This document shows positions 26,510 to 34,399 of a DNA stretch of 53,337 nucleotides, in pieces. Under the pieces are notes generated by a model. It was not told where the DNA came from. It searched no databases and was given only the letters and a program-made list of their open reading frames with translations. Origin of the DNA: Lachnospiraceae bacterium (GTDB taxonomy: Bacteria; Bacillota; Clostridia; Lachnospirales; Lachnospiraceae). Positions within the stretch are counted from its first letter, which is position 1. Each line of letters starts with the position of its first letter. The position numbers and the translations under genes are program-made. The stretch lies in contig JAUNGL010000002.1 in NCBI GenBank assembly GCA_030524665.1, positions 10,332-63,668 of the forward strand, written 5' to 3'.

Positions 26510-27581
26510 TCTTGCCCCTCCCATGCGAAAATACATCACCCAGCTGGTCTTACTCGTCGCCGGACTGGCAATTATCATCAATGTACTGTACATGTCCATG
26601 ACCTGGCTGACTACGGAAATCGCAAGTATCAATGATGTTTACCTGCGTGCGGAATTTCAGTTTCTCGGTACTTTCGTGATTGTACTCTTTCTCCTGATCG
26701 TTATCTTTGCCATCATTTACCGGCGCAGGAAGCGTGAGCTTATCACACTGTCAGAAAACATCCGCAAAGTGGCAAACGGTGACTTTTCGACCAGAATCAT
26801 TTACAATCCGCATGATTCTATGGCGCATGTTTACAGGGATTTCAATAAAATGAGTGCCGAGCTGGAAAGCGTACAGGTGCTGCGGAAGGATTTTATCAAC
26901 AATTACTCCCATGAATTCAAGACTCCCATTGCATCCATCAATGGGTTTGCATCCCTGCTGATTGACAAAGAACTGCCCCGGGAAGACCAGTGTACTTATC
27001 TGAGAATCATACAGGAGGAATCGGAACGCCTGTCCAACCTCACCAGTAATACAATTCTTTTATCAAAATTGTCTTCACAGAAAATTGTATCCGATACGGA
27101 GCGGTACAATCTGGGGGAACAGCTCCGCCAATGTGCTATCATTCTATCCCATGAGTGGCTGAAAAAACAGCAGACATTCAGCGGCGAATTCCCGAGTATC
27201 GAGTATGTGGGAAACCGGGAACTGATGCAGCATCTGTGGATCAATCTGATCAGCAACGCGGTAAAGTATACGCCGGAAGGCGGCGAAATCTCCGTAGAGC
27301 TTTCCAGGCAGGAGCAGCAAATCTCTGTGACTGTCGCAGATACCGGCACAGGCATGGATGAAAAAACATTGTCTCACCTGTTTGATCCATATTATCAGGG
27401 GGACCGCTCCCACTCCAATCAGGGGCTTGGACTCGGCCTGTCTATCGCAAAACAGATCGTTGAACTGTGCAATGGAAGCATTGAGGTCAAAAGCACAGTG
27501 GGGGAAGAAAGCCAGTTCATTGTTTTCCTTCCTTCTGCCGAAACGCTTACAGCCAGGCATGCAAAGAAAGGCAGAAATTAA
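26496..27581 (+). CDS. HAMP-containing sensor histidine kinase, short-loop type
   Basis: 361 aa. Two membrane helices (about 17-39 and 56-77) are separated by only about 16 residues outside, too little for a sensing domain; such intramembrane-sensing kinases usually watch membrane state or a neighbouring transporter. HAMP is at about 78-130, the phospho-acceptor His139 in NYSHEFKTPIASI, then N-box NLISNAVKYTPEGG, G1 DTGTGM and G2 GLGLGLSIAK. The C-terminus ends normally. Its target genes are not evident; the flanking genes are not transporters. Confidence 0.94.
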   Translation: MAKNDLAPPMRKYITQLVLLVAGLAIIINVLYMSMTWLTTEIASINDVYLRAEFQFLGTFVIVLFLLIVIFAIIYRRRKRELITLSENIRKVANGDFSTRIIYNPHDSMAHVYRDFNKMSAELESVQVLRKDFINNYSHEFKTPIASINGFASLLIDKELPREDQCTYLRIIQEESERLSNLTSNTILLSKLSSQKIVSDTERYNLGEQLRQCAIILSHEWLKKQQTFSGEFPSIEYVGNRELMQHLWINLISNAVKYTPEGGEISVELSRQEQQISVTVADTGTGMDEKTLSHLFDPYYQGDRSHSNQGLGLGLSIAKQIVELCNGSIEVKSTVGEESQFIVFLPSAETLTARHAKKGRN

Positions 27582-27668
27582 TTCAGCCGCAGAATTACGC
27601 CTTTCATTCCGAGGTTCTGGAAGCCGACCGTATTGTGATTTTGATACACATATGAGTCAAACAATATG

Positions 27669-27710
27669 ATAAGGCTCTGCAGATGTCATCTTGCATCTGC
27701 AGAGCCTTAT
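27669..27710 (+). terminator. intrinsic terminator of the two-component operon
   Basis: A perfect 17-bp stem (27669-27685 with 27694-27710; AAGGCTCTGCAG in the left arm) with an 8-nt loop, followed by ATTTAGTT. Confidence 0.75.
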
Positions 27711-27784
27711 ATTTAGTTACTGTTCACACGTCTGCCAGAATGGCATCCGTTTGACCAGTAACTATATTTACCACTGAGCTTGTC

Positions 27785-27895
27785 TCACAGCAGCAAAATC
27801 CCGCAGATCAGCATCAGATACTCCGGCATCTTTCCCTCCTCGATCCACAGGAGTTTCTGCTTCAGATACTTCCCGACAGTCAATAACCGCTTCAC
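27785..27895 (-). CDS. possible 36-aa hydrophobic peptide coupled to the acetyltransferase gene
   Basis: A GTG at 27895-27893 overlaps the TGA of the acetyltransferase gene in a GTGA arrangement and opens a 36-codon frame with a basic N-terminus and hydrophobic end (MPEYLMLICGILLL). An internal ATG at 27829 has GAGGAGGG just upstream and would give only those 14 residues. It could be real, or a worn gene remnant. The rest of 27711-27891 holds no gene. Confidence 0.22.
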   Translation of the reverse strand: MKRLLTVGKYLKQKLLWIEEGKMPEYLMLICGILLL

Positions 27896-28770
27896 GTATG
27901 CGCCAATACAGGGATCATAAGTTTTCTCTCTTCAAAGCCGGAAAATCCTCTGCCTTTCACAAACAAAGTCGTATCCTGCTCCTTCAGCTCTGATACCGTA
28001 CAGCCTGCCGCGTCCGCAGCTTTCGGCGTAAATCCGAAACGAACCTTCTTGTTTTCTCTCCCAAAAGCTCCGATCAACTCATCCAGATTTACTTCCCGCG
28101 GTGAGAACACATTGCAGATCACCAGCTCGTCCGCTTCCTGCTCCGCAATCACATACGCATCCTGCTGTCTATCATAAAACACCTGATCCTGCATAAACTT
28201 TGTAACATAGAACATGATCAGTTCACTGTTCCCGGTCATTTCAAAACTGCCGCAGGGAACACTGCTGCGTACTGCCCTCTCCAGTATGTCCCAATCTTTT
28301 TTCTCCCGCATCGGAACCTGCACAATACGTTTTGCCTCCGTGACCGAAACCTCTTTCGCATACTGATATTCTTTCGCCCTTCGGAACCCGAATTTCGGAT
28401 AGAAATCCAGCACACTGTCATTTGCAAACAGAAAGATTCCGTCAATCCCCTGGCTGTAATCTCGCTCAATCTCCTCCATAATCCGTCGGATCAGCCCTTG
28501 TCTGCGGTATGGCTCTGCCGTCATCACCGTCCCGAGCTGAAGATAATGCTTCGTGTATCCGTCCAGAATAAAATCCATCCTGCTGACCGACACATTCGCT
28601 GCGATTTTCCCATCAATCACAATGGAATATGGATTATATTTATCGCTCCAGTAGCCATTCTGATACCAGTCCTCGAATTCTATCTGGAATGTTTTCTGCG
28701 CCAGTTCGTTAAAGCTCGCTCTCAGCCTGTCATCCCTGCGGTAATTTTTTATCACCTGATCATTTTTCAT
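27892..28770 (-). CDS. GNAT-family N-acetyltransferase (two-domain, Eis-like)
   Basis: 292 aa. The acetyl-CoA binding motif is LGTVMTAEPYRRQGLIRRIM at about 84-103, followed by FLFANDSVLDFYPKFGFR, the conserved beta-bulge end of the GNAT fold. The C-terminal 150 residues form a second domain like the degenerate GNAT/SCP part of Eis-type proteins. ATG 28770 follows GGAGG with six bases between. The substrate is unknown; such enzymes acetylate drugs, proteins or small metabolites. It is a stand-alone gene. Confidence 0.82.
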   Translation of the reverse strand: MKNDQVIKNYRRDDRLRASFNELAQKTFQIEFEDWYQNGYWSDKYNPYSIVIDGKIAANVSVSRMDFILDGYTKHYLQLGTVMTAEPYRRQGLIRRIMEEIERDYSQGIDGIFLFANDSVLDFYPKFGFRRAKEYQYAKEVSVTEAKRIVQVPMREKKDWDILERAVRSSVPCGSFEMTGNSELIMFYVTKFMQDQVFYDRQQDAYVIAEQEADELVICNVFSPREVNLDELIGAFGRENKKVRFGFTPKAADAAGCTVSELKEQDTTLFVKGRGFSGFEERKLMIPVLAHT

Positions 28771-29255
28771 CGTAAACCTCCGCCCTTTAGAACCCGCCGT
28801 CATCACTTCACTCCGGCTGCATGGCAAAAATTAAGGGCACACCCATAACGGGAACGCCCTGTTTTACTATATCGGCTCTCTAATCACTCAATATATAGAG
28901 ACAATACGGCCTGGCCCAACAGTATGTCCTTCCTTCACAGACTTTGAGATTGTCCTGTCTGGTGGTTCTTAAAATAAACTGCTGCATTCAGCACTTTTTC
29001 TATAATCATATTACTACCTGGAATAGAATATGTCAAAGATTTTGTGTGGTGGCTTCTTCCATAATTTTGTGTGGTGGCATCTTTCATCGGTCCGCAGGTG
29101 TTTCTGTTCACTCGCGGAGCGTTTTTGTCTTGCAAGAAACCCGGAGGAATTTCTTATGAGACAAAAAACATGAGCCGGTACGATCACTGTACCTGCCCAC
29201 GCTTCAATTCTTTCTCTTATATTCTTTTTAAGTGATACCATCCGGTGATTTTCCG
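28771..29255. other. 485-bp intergenic stretch
   Basis: It lies between the AraC-type gene (upstream on the right, ending at 29256) and the acetyltransferase gene. It contains an imperfect hairpin near 28832-28860 (AGGGC/GCCCT at the ends) and a 25-bp-period direct repeat at 29039-29078. No coding frame with a ribosome site was found. Confidence 0.5.
29039..29078. repeat. two direct repeats of ATTTTGTGTGGTGGC
   Basis: The 15-bp word occurs at 29039-29053 and 29064-29078, a period of 25 bp. Repeated GTGGTGGC/GCCACCAC words near an end are common in IS21-type element termini, so this may be the solo end of a lost insertion sequence; no transposase is present. Confidence 0.45.
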
Positions 29256-30104
29256 TCACTGCTTTTTAACCACCGGTATCCACACTTCATATTTCGCGTT
29301 TTCCGGGTCTGCATTCAGATAAACCTCGATATCCGGCGCATTGCCATATTCATATCCGGAAGTCGGCAGCCACTCCGTCACAATCCTCTGCTCCAGCTCC
29401 TGAATAGACCTGTTTGTCCCCTCTCCCGGAAATACAGCCCATGTGGCAGCCGGAATCACATATTCTTCCAGCGTATCATCCGTACCGGAGCTTGCAACAG
29501 CAATAAAATATTTCCACTGTTCCTCATCATTGCAGGCGCTCACTCCCAGAAGTCCCATCGGCTGGCTGTTCATCATCCCAGCCAGCTTCTGCATCGTCCC
29601 ATCCATCACCGCCTGCTGCCACAGCTGCGGAACAATCTCAAAGTTTTTCTCAATTTCCTTATAGAGCGGTCTGGATACCCCGACAATGCGGAACGCATCC
29701 CTCTTTTCAATCCGATAATTCAATTCCTCGACCCCTTTCACGATCATTTTAAATGTAAGCTGAGGAAAAGATTTCACAGCCACTCCCTCACTCTTCACAA
29801 GCGACGGCGCGACTCCATGAATCGACTGAAAGGCCCGGTTAAAAGCAGTTGGCGAGCTATAGCCGTATTTCAGCGCAACATCAATGATTTTCTCATCTCC
29901 GCCCTGCAAATCTACTGCCGCAAGAGACATTTTCCGCCTGCGGATATACTCAGACAGCGGAACTCCCGCCATATAAGCAAACATACGCTGGAAATGATAC
30001 GTAGAACAGCCGGCAATGCGGGCAAGCTCGTCGTAATCAATATCTTCTGTCAAATGCTCCTCAATGTGACTGATCGCCTGATTCAATCGTTCTATCCATT
30101 CCAT
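29256..30104 (-). CDS. AraC-family regulator with GyrI-like effector domain
   Basis: 282 aa. The N-terminal AraC DNA-binding domain spans about 1-105 with two helix-turn-helix motifs (DELARIAGCSTYHFQRMFAYMAGVP and IIDVALKYGYSSPTAFNRAFQSIHGVAPS). Residues about 120-282 form a GyrI-like/SHS2 small-molecule-binding domain (FRIVGVSRPLYKE, EEYVIPAATWAVFPGEG, DIEVYLNADPENAKYEVWIPV). This is the Rob/SoxS-type plan in which a drug-like ligand controls activation. Its consensus promoter and three repeated words in the leader suggest autoregulation. No obvious target gene is adjacent. Confidence 0.9.
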   Translation of the reverse strand: MEWIERLNQAISHIEEHLTEDIDYDELARIAGCSTYHFQRMFAYMAGVPLSEYIRRRKMSLAAVDLQGGDEKIIDVALKYGYSSPTAFNRAFQSIHGVAPSLVKSEGVAVKSFPQLTFKMIVKGVEELNYRIEKRDAFRIVGVSRPLYKEIEKNFEIVPQLWQQAVMDGTMQKLAGMMNSQPMGLLGVSACNDEEQWKYFIAVASSGTDDTLEEYVIPAATWAVFPGEGTNRSIQELEQRIVTEWLPTSGYEYGNAPDIEVYLNADPENAKYEVWIPVVKKQ

Positions 30105-30118
30105 GCTCTGTATCCCCC

Positions 30119-30250
30119 TTACATTTCCTCTATTATATCCGGTACTGCTTTACATTTCCTCTCATTTTGTGCACAAAAATGCGAGCAGATCATTTCTCCG
30201 GACCTGATATATTCACATTTTCGTTTCCGTCTGAAGCTTTCATTTCCTCT
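30119..30250 (-). promoter_or_regulatory. three repeated words in the leader of the AraC-type gene
   Basis: The word TTACATTTCCTCT occurs at 30119-30131 and 30150-30162, and TTTCATTTCCTCT at 30238-30250, all in one orientation. On the coding strand they read AGAGGAAATGTAA. They could be regulator sites, or purine-rich leader elements. Confidence 0.4.
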
Positions 30251-30253
30251 ACA

Positions 30254-30282
30254 ATAGTAATATAGTCTGATGATATTGTCAA
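30254..30282 (-). promoter_or_regulatory. promoter of the AraC-type gene
   Basis: Minus strand: TTGACA (30282-30277), 17-nt spacer, TACTAT (30259-30254). Confidence 0.6.
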
Positions 30283-30357
30283 TTTAACAGGGTATTATGA
30301 TTCCGCTTCGTATAATTTCCGTTACTGTTCATTGGGTAGCTGTCCCGCGAGGATTTA

Positions 30358-30466
30358 TCCTGCCCGTCTTTTGGGCAGGATGCCGTCCCTGGCGAAAGGT
30401 GTTCAGGTGCGGTTTCGCACCTGAATCCCGAGTTTTGAGGCTCGAAATCGCATGAAATGCGATTTC
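30358..30466 (+). repeat. dispersed structured repeat, family 1, copy B
   Basis: The core 30375-30440 matches copy A near 3.6 kb. Three hairpins stand in a row: TCCTGCCC/GGGCAGGA (30358-30380), TTCAGGTGCG/CGCACCTGAA with a 4-nt loop (30402-30425), and GAAATCGCAT/ATGCGATTTC with a 3-nt loop (30444-30466). Further dyads (ACCAGA/TCTGGT) follow to about 30590. It fills the gap downstream of the cas6-like gene. Confidence 0.65.
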
Positions 30467-30609
30467 TGTACAATCGCCTGTCCGAAGGAGTACCAGACGC
30501 AGTCTGGTGGATTCCTTGGGACCTGAAGCGTCGTTGCTGGCCAGACGGCTGCCGTTTCGGCAAACGTGTGGATAGTAACTAATTTCTCCCAGAAGCTACG
30601 CCTTACCCT

Positions 30610-31302
30610 CTAACTCCAACGATAATTAACAAATCCCGCCCCGCGGCTGTTCATTTCTAACAGCCCCGTCCCAAGTGCCAGGTATGCCAGCTTCTGAGCC
30701 GTTTCATTGTCTGCAATCTGAAGCCGGATCTTATCCCCCAGCAGCCGGATCTTCTTATATTCCATTACAATCGGATCTTCATTCATAAACTCCAGCAAAG
30801 TATACAACTCAAAATCCTCCTGCAGCTTTTCTCCATGCAGCGCATTCCATTTCTTGATCAGATTTATCTTGAGCCGCTCCTCAAATGCTTCCAGACTCAT
30901 ATTTTCTCTCCAGTATCCTCTGTAATCCTTCAGAATCACCGGAGTCAATGTATAAATGGATGCGATCTTTCTTTCAGGAATGATCCGCATCTCAGCGGTC
31001 AGCCCTTTCATCTCCCATGTATAATTGTTGACGCATACCTCCCGAAAATGTTTCGCCAGTTTCGGATCGACAGTTCGAATCGTAACTGTATAGATTTTCC
31101 CTTCCTTATATACCTTGTCCTGCTCCAACGGATACGGCAAATCATAACTATAGCTCTTAAATCGGTTCTCCTCATGCATTTGCAGCAATTCATCCACTCT
31201 GCCCAAGCTTTTATCAATAAATGCCGTCAGTTTCTCCTGAACCTTGCCAACGGGAATTGAAGTCAAAAAATAAAGCTTCAGCCGGATCTGATATACGCGC
31301 AT
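30610..31302 (-). CDS. cas6: Cas6-type CRISPR endoribonuclease, orphan
   Basis: 230 aa, normal for Cas6. The two ferredoxin-like folds are suggested by the start MRVYQIRLKLYFLTS and the segment KIYTVTIRTVDPKLAKHF. The C-terminal glycine-rich loop GTGLLEMNSRGAGFVNYRW (about 211-229) is the family hallmark. Cas6 cuts precursor CRISPR RNA at repeat hairpins. No other cas gene and no repeat-spacer array exists in the window, so it is an orphan that may serve an array elsewhere or have another RNA target. GGGAGGG five bases before the ATG fixes the start. The catalytic residues of Cas6 are variable and cannot be named with certainty. Confidence 0.82.
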   Translation of the reverse strand: MRVYQIRLKLYFLTSIPVGKVQEKLTAFIDKSLGRVDELLQMHEENRFKSYSYDLPYPLEQDKVYKEGKIYTVTIRTVDPKLAKHFREVCVNNYTWEMKGLTAEMRIIPERKIASIYTLTPVILKDYRGYWRENMSLEAFEERLKINLIKKWNALHGEKLQEDFELYTLLEFMNEDPIVMEYKKIRLLGDKIRLQIADNETAQKLAYLALGTGLLEMNSRGAGFVNYRWS

Positions 31303-31488
31303 TTTATCCCTCCCTCTTAATTTTCAATAATTTACATAATAGTAATATATTTTTTATTAAGATTATTTCCAATTAAAAACATCCGCCAAAATACTGGGGA
31401 TGCTAAATATTATACTTTTCACTCTCACAAGCTAAATAAGTAAATTCCTATTACAAATCACATCACATGTTATTATTAAATCAAAAAA

Positions 31489-32446
31489 TCACCTTTTATA
31501 TTTTTCTATCAGACAACTATGCTTCTTCGTCCTCTCATCGTAACTGATCCCGACCAAAAGCACTTCTCCGCCATAATGTTCCAGCACCTGCGGATAATTC
31601 CGCTCTTTGATCTGCTGTATGGCACCTTCAGCACTCTTGTTCCATTTCAGTTCAACTACAATAATCGGCTTGTCTGAGTTCTTTTTTTACTTCTTCAAAA
31701 TCTTTGTGATACCGATGACAAAGGTCCTGTACTTCTTCTTCTGTAAAACCGGCATACTCTGCGAACATCCCGGGCATTGTCATGGAAAACTCATCAAAAT
31801 CATTCAGGGCAGAATGATTTCCATATTTTTTGATCGGCAAAATCCCTGTCATATATGCGACCTTCACATAAACTCTGTCTTTAAACAAATCCCGCAAAAA
31901 ATCCAGATAATTTTTCTGGGCCTCCGTATTATCTCGTGCTACCCTGAAAATACAGTCCCACTCATCAATAATAAACACAAAACCTTTATCCGGGCTTTCA
32001 TCGGTTGCATATATCATATCCAGAGCATCCGGCAAACTGGTTTCGTCCACATCTATCCTGTCACCGTAGACTTTCTTAACCTCCGCCAGAACCTTTGTTT
32101 CAATATAGACCCCCAGATTTTTCGGATCACCTGCTTTCCGCAAAAACTTCTGCGTATTAATCACAATAACATCATGTCGATTAAGATGTTCCCGATAGGA
32201 ATTGCTCTTTGAAATAGCAAGATTCCGGAATAAATCATCCGAAGCATAATTCCTGCCATAGTATGCCGCAAGCATCTCTGCTGCCATGGATTTTCCAAAA
32301 CGCCTTGGTCTGCTGACACAGATGAAACGGTTGCGTTTTCCGATTCTGTCGTTCACAAACTCGATCAAACCGCTTTTATCCACATAAATATCGTCATTTA
32401 GTGCCATCCGAAATGCATCATTGCCAGGATTCAGATAAATTCCCAT
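31489..32446 (-). pseudogene. AAA-ATPase-like/PD-(D/E)XK (DUF1703 type) protein, internally deleted
   Basis: The N-terminal 264 codons from ATG 32446 are the AAA-ATPase-like domain: YVDKSGLIEFVN, then PRRFGKSMAAEML in place of a classic Walker A, and FVFIIDEWDCIFR as Walker B. The frame then ends at 31652, just after FEEVKK. In another frame the sequence continues (31680 to stop 31489-31491) with KPIIVVELKWNKSAEGAIQQ and ends IEKYKR, the C-terminal PD-(D/E)XK nuclease core (Glu-x-Lys) of the same family. Complete members are about 500-570 aa, so roughly 200 codons between the parts are lost and the junction is out of frame. It still has a near-perfect promoter. Confidence 0.78.
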
Positions 32447-32514
32447 AATGCGTACACCCTCCTTTCCAGGACACTCCGTTCTCAAAGGATGTGATCGTCA
32501 TATTTTATGTTCCG

Positions 32515-32543
32515 ATTATACCATCATGTTCTGAAATTGACAA
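32515..32543 (-). promoter_or_regulatory. promoter of the broken AAA-ATPase gene
   Basis: Minus strand: TTGTCA (32543-32538), 17-nt spacer, TATAAT (32520-32515). Confidence 0.65.
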
Positions 32544-32660
32544 GTTTCAAACATCCGGGTTTTCCAGGCCTTGACAATTCAATGTTACTGCTCACGAACC
32601 GCAGGGATGTGAACAGGAACACCTGCAAAACTCCTCATTCCTCCTCCCGGACATAATAAT

Positions 32661-32696
32661 TGAGCCGGATACCTTTACAACTGACCATCCGGCTCA
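32661..32696 (-). terminator. hairpin after the TipAS-type MerR gene
   Basis: TGAGCCGGAT/ATCCGGCTCA is a perfect 10-bp stem with a 16-nt loop. It is 64 bp downstream of the MerR stop; AATTATT follows on the minus strand and TTTTTC on the plus strand. The remainder of 32447-32759 holds no gene. Confidence 0.55.
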
Positions 32697-32759
32697 TTTT
32701 TCATAAAATGTAGTGGTGCGGAGACATTTTACCTGAGAACTCACAACGTAACATTCAGA

Positions 32760-33488
32760 CTATTTCCCGCAATAAATCCCAATCGCCTCCGTCACAAACC
32801 GAGCTGTCCCTTTCCCTCCGGCTTTCTCAATATTCTCTGTCATGCTTCCTCCTCCGGAATACATACTGCCCAGCCCTTTCAGAATCTCATTCGTACAGGT
32901 ATAATAGTGCTCCGTGATATAAGTCTGCAGCTTCTTGACCTGTTCCTGCACCGTATCATCTGCCGGTTTCCGGTCCATCATCCCTCCAAACTCCGTGAAC
33001 AGCTTCATAAGCCCACCGCCGATCATCTGTTCTTCCTCCTTCGTCCGGTTTCTGCTTTTCTCTTCGTATTCCTGATATGCTGCTGTCTCACCCCAGGATG
33101 CTTTCGCCTGCGCGGCGTACTCATCCATTTTCTTTGTATCAAATGCTGTAAAATCCATCGTTCTCACTCCCGTCTTTCTGATTTCATGAGCAAAATCAAT
33201 CAGATGTTCCAGATGTTCTTTCTTCATGCGAAGCAGCGTGATCTGCTGCTCCAGCGCCCGGTCCGTATCAAAATCCGGGCTGTCCAGAATCGTTCTGATC
33301 TCCTTCAGCGGGAACTGAAGCTCGCGAAACAGTAAGATGTGCTGCAGCCTTTCCAGATCTGTATCGTCATACAGACGGTATCCGGATGCGGTCGTCTGCG
33401 CCGGGTGCAGAAGTCCGATCCTGTCATAATAATGCAGAGTGCGTATACTCACTCCGGTAAGCCTGCTCACCTCATGTACTGTCATCAT
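32760..33488 (-). CDS. MerR-family regulator with TipAS-type drug-binding domain
   Basis: 242 aa. The winged helix-turn-helix is at 1-70 (VHEVSRLTGVSIRTLHYYDRIGLLHP), followed by the dimer helix (about 75-120) and a C-terminal TipAS-like domain containing WGETAAYQEYEEKSRNRTKEE. TipAL-type proteins bind thiopeptides and other antibiotics and activate export or resistance genes. ATG 33488 follows GGAGGG with seven bases between. Its promoter has the stretched 19-bp spacer with a central dyad that MerR proteins untwist, so autoactivation is likely. Confidence 0.9.
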   Translation of the reverse strand: MMTVHEVSRLTGVSIRTLHYYDRIGLLHPAQTTASGYRLYDDTDLERLQHILLFRELQFPLKEIRTILDSPDFDTDRALEQQITLLRMKKEHLEHLIDFAHEIRKTGVRTMDFTAFDTKKMDEYAAQAKASWGETAAYQEYEEKSRNRTKEEEQMIGGGLMKLFTEFGGMMDRKPADDTVQEQVKKLQTYITEHYYTCTNEILKGLGSMYSGGGSMTENIEKAGGKGTARFVTEAIGIYCGK

Positions 33489-33513
33489 CGTCGTTCCCTC
33501 CTCATGTATCCTC

Positions 33514-33544
33514 AGCATACGCTATGACGTAAGGTCAGAGTCAA
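33514..33544 (-). promoter_or_regulatory. MerR-type promoter with 19-bp spacer
   Basis: Minus strand: TTGACT (33544-33539), 19-nt spacer, TATGCT (33519-33514). Within the spacer, TGAC (33525-33528) and GTCA (33534-33537) are inverted arms around 5 bp. Long spacer plus dyad is the hallmark of MerR-controlled promoters. Confidence 0.7.
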
Positions 33545-33557
33545 GCTCTTTTTTGCT

Positions 33558-34325
33558 CTATCGGTTTAATTCCTCCACAAACTGCTCCGGCTTCGCCGTC
33601 AGTTCCACCCACGCCGGATAAAATCCGCTCCGCAGCGCATTTCGGACGGATTTCAGATTTGACCACGCGGCACAATAGAAGGGCACCTTCCCTCTCTGTA
33701 TGATCTCAAGTGCCAGCCTGCTTGTTACAGCAGTGGCAATTCCCCTTCTCCGGTACTCCGGCAGAACGTCCACGCCGATCTGCCACATCTGATCACAGTC
33801 CGCCGAGCAGCCCGCCAGGCCAACCAGCTTCCCATTCTCATATGCCCCGACACCAAGTACATCCAGATGCTGCCTTTTCTCGCAGAGCGCATTGCTCCAG
33901 GCTGGCGTATACAGTTCAGAAAAATCCTCCTGCTGGAGAACTCTCAATTCATATACACATGACTTCTCTCTCAATCGTTCCATATCAGGCAAAAAATATT
34001 CCGCCATAAAGCACAGCTTCTGCCCCTTCTTCTGCAATGCCTCATTCAGAACGTGCATATTCGGCGTTTCAAAACAGTGTTCAACCCGATATTTCCCAAT
34101 ATACTCCTCCACAATCTGCCTGTACTCCTCCTGCACGGAAGCCACGATATTGTTGCCATATGAGATCAGATTGCAGGCAAGCGGCAGCTCCAGATATTTT
34201 CTGGCATCCGGCGCCGGCTTTGACAGAACAATCACATTCTGTTCCTTCCTGAAATCTTCCGCGCAGCAGCCTGCATCGATGGCAGACTGCTGCATCGCTG
34301 TTTGCATCATTTCCTGATTTGTCAT
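33558..34325 (-). CDS. GNAT-family N-acetyltransferase
   Basis: 255 aa. The GNAT domain is in the C-terminal half: GAYENGKLVGLAGCSAD, then WQIGVDVLPEYRRRGIATAVTSRLALE with the Q/RxxGxG/A acetyl-CoA loop, and AAWSNLKSVRNALRSGFYPAW. The N-terminal 130 residues lack a recognised domain. ATG 34325 follows GGAGG. The substrate is unknown. It shares no operon with the neighbouring MerR gene, whose promoter lies just beyond its stop, although transcription could run on into it. Confidence 0.82.
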   Translation of the reverse strand: MTNQEMMQTAMQQSAIDAGCCAEDFRKEQNVIVLSKPAPDARKYLELPLACNLISYGNNIVASVQEEYRQIVEEYIGKYRVEHCFETPNMHVLNEALQKKGQKLCFMAEYFLPDMERLREKSCVYELRVLQQEDFSELYTPAWSNALCEKRQHLDVLGVGAYENGKLVGLAGCSADCDQMWQIGVDVLPEYRRRGIATAVTSRLALEIIQRGKVPFYCAAWSNLKSVRNALRSGFYPAWVELTAKPEQFVEELNR

Positions 34326-34399
34326 AATTACCTCCCTGAGTTCTCGCACTCTCTGTATTGCCTGAACTGTCACTTCCTGTTTTCAGTACTTAGCACCCT

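Noticed and set aside
28498..28848. Plus-strand frame opposite the acetyltransferase start
   Set aside because: Antisense shadow, no ribosome site.
31303..31488. CRISPR array next to cas6
   Set aside because: The AT-rich gap upstream of cas6 and the region downstream were read for evenly spaced repeats; none occur. The hairpins downstream are not separated by spacers of equal length.
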